This document shows positions 16,142 through 28,220 of a DNA stretch of 64,000 nucleotides, piece by piece. The notes beneath the pieces were generated by a model. It saw only the letters and a list, made by a program, of their open reading frames with translations, did no database searches and had not been told where the DNA came from. The position numbers and the translations under genes are program-made. Source of the stretch: Celeribacter neptunius. GTDB lineage: Bacteria > Pseudomonadota > Alphaproteobacteria > Rhodobacterales > Rhodobacteraceae. The stretch is taken from positions 62,001-126,000 of the forward strand of contig NZ_FORH01000002.1 of assembly GCF_900113955.1 (NCBI RefSeq). The letters are read 5' to 3'. Each line of letters starts with the position of its first letter. The first letter of the stretch is position 1.

Positions 16142-16831
16142 TCAGGCAGCGCCGCCCAAATCTTTCGCAGCGCAGCCGCCTAAGAACAGGTCGATCGCCA
16201 GATCGCGGCGCTGCGTCATGTCCTCGGGACCCGGATGCGGCAGGCTGGGATCGAGCATGCGCGGGATCGGGTCCTCGAACACCATATCCACAAGGATGGC
16301 CCCCGCCAGTTCGATCCGCTCGGCGGGCACGGCGATCTCGCCGCGCGCCACGGCCCGGAGCAATTCGGCGGTGACGAAGCCGACCAGCCGCCCCCGCCCG
16401 TTCTCGAGCAATTGCCGCGCCAGCGTCGGATAGGTCTGGGCCTGGGCGATGATGGTGCGCAGGAATTCGAGCTTCTGCGCCTCGCTCCCCACCGGCTTGT
16501 TCAAGGTCAGCAGCAGCTTCAGGCGCTCCGACAGGGGCCGCTCGGTGTCTTCGAGGGCCAAAGGCCGGAAAATCGTTTCGCCGATCCGGGCAATCACCTT
16601 GCCGAGCAAGGCCTCGCGCCCGTCAAAATGCTCATAGAGGGTGCGCTTCGACATGCCGGCCCGCCGGGCGATGGCCGCCATGGTGACATGATCAACCCCC
16701 TGTTCAGAGAGAAGATCCCCCGCAGCCTCGAGAATGGCCTCTTCCCGCGCCTGCAGATCCATCTGCACCGGACGACCGCGCCGCCGCACGAATGTGCCAC
16801 AGCATTCTCCCTCTGCCCGAATTTTCACCAT
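16142..16831 (-). CDS. TetR-family transcription regulator
   Basis: A 229-residue repressor-type protein. The helix-turn-helix is at about residues 40-65 (VTMAAIARRAGMSKRTLYEHFD), and the C-terminal part resembles the AefR/AcrR-like ligand domain. The start at 16831 has GGAAAG seven bases upstream; a longer frame to 16888 lacks a site. It is divergent from the RND efflux pair that begins at 17042, the usual arrangement for a local efflux repressor relieved by a toxic ligand. The 15-bp palindrome at 16923-16937 is its probable operator. Regulation of the adjoining eut operon is a less likely alternative. Confidence 0.88.
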   Translation of the reverse strand: MVKIRAEGECCGTFVRRRGRPVQMDLQAREEAILEAAGDLLSEQGVDHVTMAAIARRAGMSKRTLYEHFDGREALLGKVIARIGETIFRPLALEDTERPLSERLKLLLTLNKPVGSEAQKLEFLRTIIAQAQTYPTLARQLLENGRGRLVGFVTAELLRAVARGEIAVPAERIELAGAILVDMVFEDPIPRMLDPSLPHPGPEDMTQRRDLAIDLFLGGCAAKDLGGAA

Positions 16832-16922
16832 ATGCCGCTTTCCACACCTCTTGTTCAGACGCGCACAACCGGGGGGTCGTGCTGTCACTTTACAAAACTA
16901 TCCGGTTTCATTAATCGAATTC

Positions 16923-16937
16923 AAGAGTAACTCTTGT
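16923..16937. promoter_or_regulatory. Candidate TetR operator
   Basis: CAAGAG-TAA-CTCTTG is a perfect 6-3-6 inverted repeat in the 210-bp space between the divergent TetR and efflux genes, 104 bases before the adaptor start. Its length and place suit a TetR dimer. Confidence 0.5.
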
Positions 16938-17041
16938 CACCATGACGATCGCACAGACTCGAAACGCAAGATCTGCCGGGCAATGACCCGGCGCTCCCCG
17001 TCCCGCTGTTACGGTTCGGGGCTGTTTTTACGGAGACTTAC

Positions 17042-18241
17042 ATGCCCAGCCCATTGTCGGCCGCTCGCAGCCGGACCCTCCCCGCCCTTCTCCTCTCCCT
17101 GATGGCCTTGGCGCCGGTTGTGACCCCGCTTGCGGCCTCTGCCCAGGCCCCGGGCGGCGGCGCACCGGCCATGCCGGTGACCGTGGTTACGCTCTCGGCA
17201 GAAGACGTCACGCTCTCGAGCCCGCTGCCGGGCCGGGTCGCGGCCTCGGCGCTTGCCGAAGTCCGTCCGCAGGTCGGCGGCATCATCCAGGAGCGCCTGT
17301 TCGAGGAAGGTACCCCGGTGATCCAGGGCGATCCGCTCTACACGATCGACCCCGCCTCCTATGAAGCCGCGAAAGCCGCTGCAGAAGCCAGCCTCGCACA
17401 GGCGAAAGCGGCGCTGAAATCGGCGGAGATCGAGTTCGAACGGCAAGAGGCGCTAAAGGCCCGCAACGTGGTCGCGCAACAGAATCTCGACAGCGCCATC
17501 GCGGATCGTGATTCCGCCGCCGCCGCGGTGAAGGTCGCCGAAGCCAATCTTCTGGCCGCCAATATCGATCTCGATCGCACCACGATTCGCGCCCCTCTGG
17601 CCGGCGTGACGGCGCTCAGCGAGGTCAGCCAGGGCGCGCTGGTGACCTCTGGTCAGGCCACGGCGCTGACCACGATCCGGGCGCTCGACCCGATCTATGT
17701 CGACGTCACCCAATCCGCCGCAGAAATGCTGCGCTGGCGCCGCGCCGGAGACGGCAGCGAATTTGCCGAGCAACTCGGTCAGAGCGTTTCGTTGAGCCTC
17801 GCCGATGGCAGCAGCTATGAGTTCAAGGGCGAACTTGCCGCCGCCGAACCCTATGTGAACGAGCAGACCGGCACGATCGTCCTGCGCCTGTCCTTCCCGA
17901 ACCCGGATCATTTCCTGCTGCCCGGCATGTATGTCCAGGTCGAGATGCCGCAGGGCGTGGTGGCCGGCGCCATCAAGGTGCCGCAGGAAGCAGTGAGCCG
18001 CGATCGCCGCGGCCGTCCGATGGCGCTGGTGGTGAATGCCGAGAACGTGGTCGAGCAACGCGTGCTCGACGTGGTCAGCGATCAGGGCACCTCCTGGGTG
18101 GTCACCGGCGGTGTCGCCGCAGGTGAGCGCGTGATCGTCGCAGGTCTGCAGAAGACCGCCCCGGGCGCCACCGTGGTGCCGCAGGAACGCGGTGCCGAAG
18201 CCGCAGCCCCCGCAACCGCCCCAGCAGCCCCCAGCGAATAA
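17042..18241 (+). CDS. RND efflux periplasmic adaptor (AcrA/MexA type)
   Basis: A 399-residue membrane-fusion protein. The signal peptide is residues 1 to about 35, with cleavage after AASA in ASAQAPGG; there is no lipobox cysteine, so it appears not to be lipidated. A lipoyl half-motif (RVAASALAEVRPQVGGII), an Ala/Glu-rich helical hairpin (about 95-160), the second lipoyl half (TIRAPLAGVTALSEV) and a beta-barrel domain follow in order. It bridges the pump at 18263 and an outer-membrane channel that is not encoded here. GGAG precedes the ATG at 17042. Regulated in all likelihood by the divergent TetR protein. Confidence 0.93.
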   Translation: MPSPLSAARSRTLPALLLSLMALAPVVTPLAASAQAPGGGAPAMPVTVVTLSAEDVTLSSPLPGRVAASALAEVRPQVGGIIQERLFEEGTPVIQGDPLYTIDPASYEAAKAAAEASLAQAKAALKSAEIEFERQEALKARNVVAQQNLDSAIADRDSAAAAVKVAEANLLAANIDLDRTTIRAPLAGVTALSEVSQGALVTSGQATALTTIRALDPIYVDVTQSAAEMLRWRRAGDGSEFAEQLGQSVSLSLADGSSYEFKGELAAAEPYVNEQTGTIVLRLSFPNPDHFLLPGMYVQVEMPQGVVAGAIKVPQEAVSRDRRGRPMALVVNAENVVEQRVLDVVSDQGTSWVVTGGVAAGERVIVAGLQKTAPGATVVPQERGAEAAAPATAPAAPSE

Positions 18242-18262
18242 CGCGCGGCGAAAGGACCTTTC

Positions 18263-21200
18263 ATGGCACGCTTTTTCATCGACCGCCCGGTTTTTGCCTG
18301 GGTGATTTCCATTCTCATCATGGGGATCGGCCTGTTGTCGATCTTCACCCTGCCCGTGGCGCAATATCCGCAGATCGCGCCGCCCTCCGTCTCGGTGCGG
18401 GCCACCTACCCCGGTGCCTCGGCAGAGACCGTGGCCAATACCGTCACCCAAATCATCGAACAACAGATGACCGGGCTCGACGGCATGCGCTACATGTCCT
18501 CCTCGTCAACCTCCTCGGGCTCGGCCTCGATCACCCTAACCTTCGAGACCGGCACCGACCCGGACATCGCCCAGGTGCAGGTGCAGAACAAACTGTCACA
18601 GGCCACGGCGCTTCTGCCCGATGCGGTGCAGCGTCAAGGTGTGACGGTGCAGAAGAGCTCCGCCGGCTTCCTGATGGTGATCGGTGTGATCTCCGAGGAC
18701 GGCAGCATGGATCAGGCCGACCTCTCGGACTATCTCAACTCCAACCTCGTGGATGCGTTCAGCCGCGTCGAAGGTGTCGGCGGCACCCAGGTGTTCGGCG
18801 CCAAATACGCCATGCGGATCTGGCTCGACCCGTCGAAACTTACGGCGTTCGACATGACGCCCTCGGATGTGACCAACGCGGTCTCCGGCTATAACGCGCA
18901 AATCTCGGCCGGGTCTTTCGGCTCTCTGCCCTCGCCCGGCGGTCAGGCCTTTACCGCGACCATCACCGCACAGTCGCTGTTGGAAACACCGGAAGATTTC
19001 CGCAACATCATCCTGCGCTCCGAACAGGACGGCGGGCTTGTCCTGCTCGGCGATGTCGCCCAGGTCGAAGTCGGCGCGGAAAACTACATGACCATCGCCG
19101 AATACAACGGCAAACCCGCCTCCGGCATGGCGATCCAGCTGGCACCGGGGGCCAACGCGCTCGACACGTCGAACCGTGTGCGCGCGATGATCGAGGATTA
19201 TGCCGAGTTCTTCCCCGAGGGCATGACCTATGTGATCCCTTACGACACGACCCCCTTCATTGAGATTTCGATCCATGAGGTGCAGAAGACCCTGATGGAG
19301 GCCATCGTCCTGGTGTTCTTCGTGATGCTTCTGTTCCTGCAGAATATCCGCGCCACGCTCATTCCGACGCTGGCGGTTCCGGTGGTTATCCTGGGCACTT
19401 TCGCGATCCTGGCGGCCTTCGGCTTTACCATCAACGTGCTGACCATGCTCGCCATGGTTCTGGCCATCGGCCTTTTGGTCGATGACGCCATCGTGGTGGT
19501 GGAAAACGTCGAACGGATCATGGAAGAGGAAGGGCTCGGGCCACGCGAGGCCACCAAGAAATCCATGGATCAGATCACCGGTGCGCTGATCGGTATCGCG
19601 CTCGTGCTCTCCGCCGTGTTCGTGCCGATGGCTTTCTTCGGCGGTTCCACCGGCGTGATCTATCGCCAGTTCTCGATCACCATCGTCTCGGCCATGGGCC
19701 TGTCGGTGCTGGTGGCGTTGACGCTGACTCCGGCACTCTGTGCCACGCTCCTGCGCGGCAAGGATGCGCATCACACCCATCGTGGTCCGTTCGGCTGGTT
19801 CAACACCGCCTTCGAGAAACTCTCCGGTGGTTATGGCGGCACGGTCGGCTTTATCATTCGCCGCCCGCTGCGCATGTTCATGGTCTACGCCCTGATGGGC
19901 GGCGGCATCGTCTGGCTGTTCATGCAGACCCCCACGGGCTTCCTGCCCGATGAGGATCAGGGCATCATGATGGCGCTGGTACAGGGGCCGTCCGGCTCGA
20001 CCGCAGAGAACACCCAGGCCGCCACCGACCAGATCCGTGACTATTTCCTCTCCGCCGAGAGCGACAATGTGGACTCGGTCTTCTCCGTGGTCGGCTTCTC
20101 CTTCTCCGGCGTGGGGCAGAACAACGGCCTCGCCTTCGTCCGGCTGAAAGACTGGGAAGAACGCCCCTCGCCCGCACAATCGGCGCAAGCCATGGCGGGG
20201 CGCGCCTTCCCGGCGATGATGGGCATTCAGGAGGCCATGGCCTTCCCGATCGTGCCGCCGGCGGTGATCGAACTGGGCAATGTCTCGGGCTTTGACTTCT
20301 ACCTGCAGGCGCAGGGCGGTCAGAGCCACGAACAGCTCCTCGAGGCCCGCAACATGCTCCTCGGCATGGCCGGGCAAAGCCCGCTCATCGCCTCGGTGCG
20401 CCCCTCGGGCCAGGAAGATGCGACCCAGTTCAAACTCGACATCGACTGGCGCGCCGCCGGGGCCATGGGCGTGTCGCCCTCCGAGGTCGGCACCACCCTG
20501 TCGATTGCCATGGCCGGGTCCTATGTCAACGACTTCAACGACAGCGGCCGGACCAAACGCGTCTATGTCCAGGGCGACCCGGACAGCCGCGCCACCCCGG
20601 CAGATCTGCAGAAATGGCGGGTGCGCAACAACGCCGGCGAGCTGGTGCCCTTCTCCAACTTCACCTCGGAGCGCTGGGTCTACGGCCCGCAGGGTCTGAC
20701 CCGCTACAACGGCACGCCCTCGATGCAGATCCAGGGCTCGCCCGCCCCGGGCGTCTCGACCGGCGAAGCCATGGCCGAGATCGAAAACCTGGTCAGCCAG
20801 ATCCCCGGCGGGTTCTCGGTGGCCTGGACCGGCCTGTCGCTCGAGGAGAAGGACAGCGGCTCGCAAGCGCCGATGCTCTATCTGCTGTCGCTGGCGGCGA
20901 TCTTCTTCTGTCTCGCGGCGCTCTACGAGAGCTGGGCCATTCCCTTCTCGGTCATGCTCGCCATGCCCGTGGGGATCCTCGGCACCCTGTTCACCGCCTG
21001 GCATTTCGGCTTCCAGAACGGCGTGTTCTTCCAGGTCGGCCTGCTGACCGTGATCGGTCTGACCGGCAAGAACGCCATCCTGATCGTCGAATTCGCCCGC
21101 GAACAGGTGGAGGCTGGCAAGGATCTGTTCGAGGCCGTGCTGACCGCGGCGAAACAGCGCTTCCGCCCGATCATCATGACCTCGATGGCCTTCTCGCTCG

Positions 21201-21373
21201 GCGTGGTGCCGCTGGTGCTCTCCTCGGGCGCGGGCGCCGGTGGCCGGACCGCCGTGGGCGCCGCCGTGCTCGGCGGGACCATCACCGGGACGGTGTTCGG
21301 CATTCTCTTCGTGCCGCTGTTCTTCGTGATCATCTTCAAGATCTTCGGCGGGCGCAAAAAAGCCAGCGCCTGA
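18263..21373 (+). CDS. RND multidrug efflux pump (AcrB/MexB type, HAE1 family)
   Basis: A 1036-residue inner-membrane pump, the normal length for the HAE1 family. It starts MARFFIDRPVFAWVISI, as AcrB-like pumps do, and has the proton-relay aspartates in the TM4 segment GLLVDDAIVVVENVERI. Two large periplasmic loops separate the helix bundles. It would export hydrophobic or amphiphilic drugs by proton antiport together with the adaptor 21 bases upstream. It is closed by a strong terminator at 21396. No TolC/OprM gene follows, so a channel encoded elsewhere must be shared. Confidence 0.95.
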   Translation: MARFFIDRPVFAWVISILIMGIGLLSIFTLPVAQYPQIAPPSVSVRATYPGASAETVANTVTQIIEQQMTGLDGMRYMSSSSTSSGSASITLTFETGTDPDIAQVQVQNKLSQATALLPDAVQRQGVTVQKSSAGFLMVIGVISEDGSMDQADLSDYLNSNLVDAFSRVEGVGGTQVFGAKYAMRIWLDPSKLTAFDMTPSDVTNAVSGYNAQISAGSFGSLPSPGGQAFTATITAQSLLETPEDFRNIILRSEQDGGLVLLGDVAQVEVGAENYMTIAEYNGKPASGMAIQLAPGANALDTSNRVRAMIEDYAEFFPEGMTYVIPYDTTPFIEISIHEVQKTLMEAIVLVFFVMLLFLQNIRATLIPTLAVPVVILGTFAILAAFGFTINVLTMLAMVLAIGLLVDDAIVVVENVERIMEEEGLGPREATKKSMDQITGALIGIALVLSAVFVPMAFFGGSTGVIYRQFSITIVSAMGLSVLVALTLTPALCATLLRGKDAHHTHRGPFGWFNTAFEKLSGGYGGTVGFIIRRPLRMFMVYALMGGGIVWLFMQTPTGFLPDEDQGIMMALVQGPSGSTAENTQAATDQIRDYFLSAESDNVDSVFSVVGFSFSGVGQNNGLAFVRLKDWEERPSPAQSAQAMAGRAFPAMMGIQEAMAFPIVPPAVIELGNVSGFDFYLQAQGGQSHEQLLEARNMLLGMAGQSPLIASVRPSGQEDATQFKLDIDWRAAGAMGVSPSEVGTTLSIAMAGSYVNDFNDSGRTKRVYVQGDPDSRATPADLQKWRVRNNAGELVPFSNFTSERWVYGPQGLTRYNGTPSMQIQGSPAPGVSTGEAMAEIENLVSQIPGGFSVAWTGLSLEEKDSGSQAPMLYLLSLAAIFFCLAALYESWAIPFSVMLAMPVGILGTLFTAWHFGFQNGVFFQVGLLTVIGLTGKNAILIVEFAREQVEAGKDLFEAVLTAAKQRFRPIIMTSMAFSLGVVPLVLSSGAGAGGRTAVGAAVLGGTITGTVFGILFVPLFFVIIFKIFGGRKKASA

Positions 21374-21379
21374 TCGGCC

Positions 21380-21678
21380 CTACAAAACAAGAAAAGGCCG
21401 GGCGTTTTGCCCGGCCTTTTTCGTTTCGCACCACGCTTGCCCTCGGGAGTGCCCGGCCATGAAGAGCCCGGCAAGTTTGCGCCAGAGCCATCGAACCATC
21501 GTGTTTCGAACAACAACAAGAACGAAGAGCAACACCAGTAGCCCACCGCACACATGATGCATCCTATGGCATGCAGCATATGGCGCGCGCCCCCCCCATG
21601 CGCCAGGACCGAAAGCGCCAGAATCAAAAGTGTCAGGATCAAAAGCGCCGGCATCAGGCGTGCAATCGGATGTCGCAT
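21380..21678 (-). pseudogene. Possible small membrane-protein gene with a frameshift
   Basis: An ATG at 21678 has GGAG eight bases upstream and lies just after mntR. It begins MRHPIARLMPALLILTLLIL, a convincing membrane segment. That frame then runs on far into the antisense of the pump gene. A different frame, from 21562, supplies a second membrane stretch (GGLLVLLFVLVVVRNTMVRW) and stops at 21380. Joining the two near 21560 would give a sensible two-helix protein of about 100 residues. It could be a frameshifted remnant, a sequencing error, or chance. I recognise no family. Confidence 0.22.
21396..21421 (+). terminator. Rho-independent terminator after the RND pump gene
   Basis: GGCCGGGC-GTTTT-GCCCGGCC followed by TTTTT, 22 bases after the pump stop codon. 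Textbook hairpin and T tract on the plus strand. Confidence 0.9.
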
Positions 21679-21700
21679 GGCCGGTCTCCAGCCCGCCCGG

Positions 21701-22129
21701 TCACCGCGCTTTGAGAAACCGTTCGAACGCCTGCAGGCTCTGTTCCGAAACATGGTGTTCGATGCCTTCGGCGTCGAGCTCCGCCACCTCTTCGGGCACG
21801 CCGACGGCGACCAGAAGCTCCACCACGGTGCGATGACGCGCCCGCACCTTATCGGCCAGGGCGGCGCCCTCTTCGGTCAGGAACACCCCGCGATAGGGGC
21901 GCGAGGTGGCGAGCCCCTCGCGTTTGAGCCGGGCAATCGCCTTGGTCGCGGTGGGTTGCGCCACCCCCATGCGGGCGGCGATATCGGCCACACGGGCCTC
22001 GCCCAGCTCCTCGATCAGATCACCGACCATTTCGACGTAATCTTCCAGAATCGCCATGGATTGCGCCTCGCGGGCACGGGCAAACCGGTCTGCGGGTGTC
22101 TGGATCTCGTCCGCCTGCTGCTCTGCCAT
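21701..22129 (-). CDS. mntR: Manganese-responsive regulator MntR (DtxR family)
   Basis: A 142-residue DtxR/MntR-type regulator: an N-terminal winged helix (ARVADIAARMGVAQPTATKAI, about 55-75) followed by the dimerisation and metal-binding helices, including ALADKVRARHRTVVELL and EGIEHHVSEQSLQAFERFL. It lacks the SH3 domain of DtxR, as MntR proteins do. The start at 22129 has GGGAGGG close upstream; a longer frame to 22237 would run over one of the boxes. It is divergent from mntH, with two MntR-type boxes between, so it probably represses mntH and itself when Mn(II) is sufficient. Confidence 0.92.
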   Translation of the reverse strand: MAEQQADEIQTPADRFARAREAQSMAILEDYVEMVGDLIEELGEARVADIAARMGVAQPTATKAIARLKREGLATSRPYRGVFLTEEGAALADKVRARHRTVVELLVAVGVPEEVAELDAEGIEHHVSEQSLQAFERFLKAR

Positions 22130-22211
22130 ACTGCCCTCCCGGCTGATCAAAGAGGCGTGCCTTTCACCCGAAACCCCGGACAAAGGCAAGTCGCTTTCGT
22201 GGGAAAGATTT

Positions 22212-22225
22212 ATAGCCAAGGCTTC
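22212..22225. promoter_or_regulatory. MntR box, mntR side
   Basis: ATAGCC-AA-GGCTTC, a slightly degenerate copy of the perfect box at 22300-22313. It lies 83 bases before the mntR start, fitting autoregulation. Confidence 0.5.
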
Positions 22226-22299
22226 AGATCTTGCCAATGCTTTTCAATCACCGGCCTGAGCGACATTGGAACGGTTCGAAATTCACGATTGCAAATGAA

Positions 22300-22313
22300 A
22301 TAGCCTTGGCTAT
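22300..22313. promoter_or_regulatory. MntR box, mntH side
   Basis: ATAGCC-TT-GGCTAT is a perfect palindrome 52 bases before the mntH start. It shares the ATAGC-N4-GCTAT core with the E. coli MntR site at mntH as I remember it. Confidence 0.65.
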
Positions 22314-22364
22314 ATTTTCCAGCAAAAGCAAACTCGGCATTCCGCACATAGGATTCTTCCTGCG

Positions 22365-23654
22365 ATGAACGATCTTACCCATTCGGCCCGCGCCGGCATG
22401 TCCGCCGTTCTGAGCGGCGAGCGCCGCGGCTGGCGCGGCAGGCTTCTGTTCGCCGGCCCCGCGATCATCGCCTCGGTGGCCTATATGGACCCGGGCAATT
22501 ACGCCACGAACATCCAGGCCGGCGCCGGCTACGGGTACACGCTCCTCTGGGTCGTCCTGATGGCCAATCTGATCGCCATGCTGTTTCAGGCGCTCTCGGC
22601 GCGTCTGGGCATCGTCACCGGCAAGAACCTCGCGGAACTTTCGCGCGACAATTTCCCCCGCCCCGTGGTCTGGGTCATGTGGGCGGTGAGCGAGGTGGCG
22701 GCGATGGCCACCGACCTCGCGGAATTCCTCGGCGGCGCCATCGGGTTGTCGCTCTTGTTCAACCTGCCGCTGATTGTCGGCATGGCGATCACCGCGATTG
22801 TCACCTATGCGATCCTGGTGTTCGAAGGCCGCGGCTTCCGGCCGATGGAGCTGATCATCGGCGCGCTCGTCGGTGTCATCGGGTTGTGTTACCTGGCCGA
22901 GATCCTGATCGCGCCGATCGACTGGCCGGCCACCGGCATGGGGCTGATCACCCCCGACCTGCCCGATGCCGCCGCGCTGACCATTGCCGTCGGCATCATC
23001 GGTGCCACGGTGATGCCGCACGCGATCTATCTGCACTCCGGCCTCACTCAGGGCCGCGCCGTGGTCCGCAACGAAGACGACCGGCGCAAGGTGCTCAAAT
23101 TCTCCAACACCGAGGTGGTGCTGGCGCTCGCCGTCGCGGGCATGGTCAATATGGCGATGGTGATGATGGCCGCCTCGGCCTTTCATCAGGGCCATTCCGA
23201 AGTGGCCGAAATCGAAACCGCCTATCACACGCTCACCCCGCTTCTCGGGGCGGCGGCGGCGGGGATCTTCCTGACCTCGCTGATTGCCTCCGGGGTCTCC
23301 TCCTCGGTGGTGGGCACCATGGCCGGTCAGATGATCATGCAGGGGTTCCTGCATATCCGCATCCCGATCTGGCTCCGGCGCCTGATCACCATGGTCCCGG
23401 CCTTTGCCGTGGTCGCCGCCGGCGTGAATGCCACGCAGGCGCTGGTGATCTCGCAGGTGATCCTCTCGATCGCCTTGCCGGTGCCGATGATCGCGCTGAT
23501 CATCTTTTCCGGACGGCGCGACATCATGGGGAATTTCGCCATCGGGCCGGTGATCCGCATCTTGGCGATCCTTGGCGCCATTGCCGTTCTGTCGCTGAAC
23601 TTCATCCTGCTGGCGCAGGCCTTCGGCGTGCCGATCCCCTTCCTGGTCGGCTGA
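22365..23654 (+). CDS. mntH: Mn(II)/divalent metal transporter MntH (Nramp)
   Basis: A 429-residue, eleven-helix proton-coupled metal importer. The metal-binding motifs of both repeats are present: DPGNYATN in TM1 (residues about 45-52) and MPHAIYLHSGL in TM6, with the Met of the latter being the Mn-selective residue. It should take up Mn(II), and less well Fe(II), across the inner membrane. Expression is probably shut off by MntR-Mn through the palindrome at 22300-22313. The ATG at 22365 is preceded by a weak purine stretch; no better start exists. Confidence 0.95.
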   Translation: MNDLTHSARAGMSAVLSGERRGWRGRLLFAGPAIIASVAYMDPGNYATNIQAGAGYGYTLLWVVLMANLIAMLFQALSARLGIVTGKNLAELSRDNFPRPVVWVMWAVSEVAAMATDLAEFLGGAIGLSLLFNLPLIVGMAITAIVTYAILVFEGRGFRPMELIIGALVGVIGLCYLAEILIAPIDWPATGMGLITPDLPDAAALTIAVGIIGATVMPHAIYLHSGLTQGRAVVRNEDDRRKVLKFSNTEVVLALAVAGMVNMAMVMMAASAFHQGHSEVAEIETAYHTLTPLLGAAAAGIFLTSLIASGVSSSVVGTMAGQMIMQGFLHIRIPIWLRRLITMVPAFAVVAAGVNATQALVISQVILSIALPVPMIALIIFSGRRDIMGNFAIGPVIRILAILGAIAVLSLNFILLAQAFGVPIPFLVG

Positions 23655-23901
23655 TCGCCCCCCGAACACTGCCTGTGCGCCCTCTGGCATGGACATGCGC
23701 GGCCGGCTCTGGCAGGTTCCGTGCATGACCTATCCTGTTCAACAGATCACCCTGCATCGCGCGGCGACACAGACCGCGCGAATTATCATCCCGGCCTGAT
23801 GCGGCGCGGACCCAGACGGGCCGGGCCTGCGCCGGGTCGGGTTCTGTCCCTCACGTGATCGCTTTCCCGCGCAGATCTGCGCCCTTTTGAACAGGTTTCT
23901 C

Positions 23902-24396
23902 ATGTCCAAGACCTCTCCCATGCTGCATCTTCTGTGCGGCAAAATCGGCTCCGGCAAATCCACCCTCGCGACCCGGCTCGGGCAAGCGCCCGGCACGGTG
24001 GTGATCTCCGAAGACCACTGGCTCAACGCGCTCTACGGCACAGAGATGGCGACGATTCCGGATTATATCCGCTGCGCCGAGAAACTGCGCGGGGTGATGG
24101 CGCCGCATGTGCTGGCGCTTCTGCGCGCCGGCACCTCGGTGGTGCTGGATTTTCCGGCCAACACGCTGGAGACCCGCCACTGGATGCGCGAACTCATCGC
24201 CCGGACCCAAGCCGCACATGAGCTGCATTTTCTCGATCTGCCCGACGAGATCTGTCTCACGCGGATGCGGGCGCGCTCTGCCGCAGGGGAGCATCCGTTC
24301 GAGGTCAGCGAAGAGCAATTCCGCAAGATCACCAGCCATTTCGTCCCGCCGACGGAGACCGAAGGTTTCCATGTGGTGAGACACGGAGCTGAGTGA
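23902..24396 (+). CDS. Small P-loop kinase (AAA_33/zeta-like ATPase)
   Basis: A 164-residue soluble protein with Walker A GKIGSGKST near the N terminus and a putative lid with Arg residues (LTRMRARSAAGEHPF) near residue 125. Such proteins phosphorylate small molecules, nucleotides or, in zeta toxins, UDP-sugars; the length and lack of an antitoxin partner argue against a toxin. The ATG at 23902 has AGG upstream; a TTG five codons earlier is less likely. It stands alone between mntH and the glycogen operon, with 247 empty bases before it. No specific substrate can be assigned. Confidence 0.75.
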   Translation: MSKTSPMLHLLCGKIGSGKSTLATRLGQAPGTVVISEDHWLNALYGTEMATIPDYIRCAEKLRGVMAPHVLALLRAGTSVVLDFPANTLETRHWMRELIARTQAAHELHFLDLPDEICLTRMRARSAAGEHPFEVSEEQFRKITSHFVPPTETEGFHVVRHGAE

Positions 24397-24436
24397 CGAA
24401 AACCGGGGGGATGGGCCCTTTGGGGACGTTGGGACA

Positions 24437-24531
24437 GAGCGCCTGCGCTCGCCCGCCGGGACGGGGTCATGCCGGAGGCATGCTTTCAGCATGGCGCAGG
24501 CGCGGCGGCTTCGCCTTGTTCCGCGCCAAGA
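24437..24531. repeat. Structured intergenic sequence with nested inverted repeats
   Basis: GCGCCTGCGC (24439-24448) is repeated as its reverse complement GCGCAGGCGC (24494-24503). Between them lies the palindrome CATGCC-GGA-GGCATG (24468-24482), and the left arm is itself part of GAGCGC-CT-GCGCTC (24437-24450). The whole lies in 175 bases between the convergent kinase and pgm genes. It resembles a REP/BIME-type intergenic element, but only one copy is in this window. Confidence 0.4.
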
Positions 24532-24558
24532 GGTCCGCTTTGTCCGGCAAAGCAGACC
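24532..24558 (-). terminator. Hairpin after pgm, probable glycogen-operon terminator
   Basis: GGTC-C-GCTTTG and CAAAGC-A-GACC pair around a 5-base loop with one mismatch, 13 bases beyond the pgm stop on the minus strand. The T tract after it is poor (CTCTTGG), so it may act as a processed or rho-assisted end. Confidence 0.5.
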
Positions 24559-24571
24559 CTCATCTCCTGCC

Positions 24572-28212
<3,641 letters not shown>

Positions 28213-28220
<8 letters not shown>

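Larger units (their letters stand above)
21374..21700. other. Intergenic stretch after the efflux pump, no secure gene
   Basis: These 327 bases lie between the convergent pump and mntR genes. They contain the pump terminator (21396-21421) and, on the minus strand, a possible decayed small membrane-protein gene listed separately. Nothing else is recognisable. Confidence 0.6.

Noticed and set aside
16125-16143. AGGGGC-TT-GCCCCT followed by TTTTT on the plus strand
   Set aside because: It looks like a terminator, but no plus-strand gene lies upstream and the T tract is on the wrong side for the TetR gene. Left unassigned.
18596-21004. An 802-codon open frame antisense to the RND pump gene
   Set aside because: High GC3 in the real gene suppresses antisense stops. 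The translation is rich in His, Arg, Gly and Asp, shows no family motif and has no ribosome site.
23902-24396. A zeta-type toxin
   Set aside because: The P-loop and size are compatible, but there is no antitoxin gene beside it and no toxin-specific motif is visible; a small-molecule kinase is the safer call.
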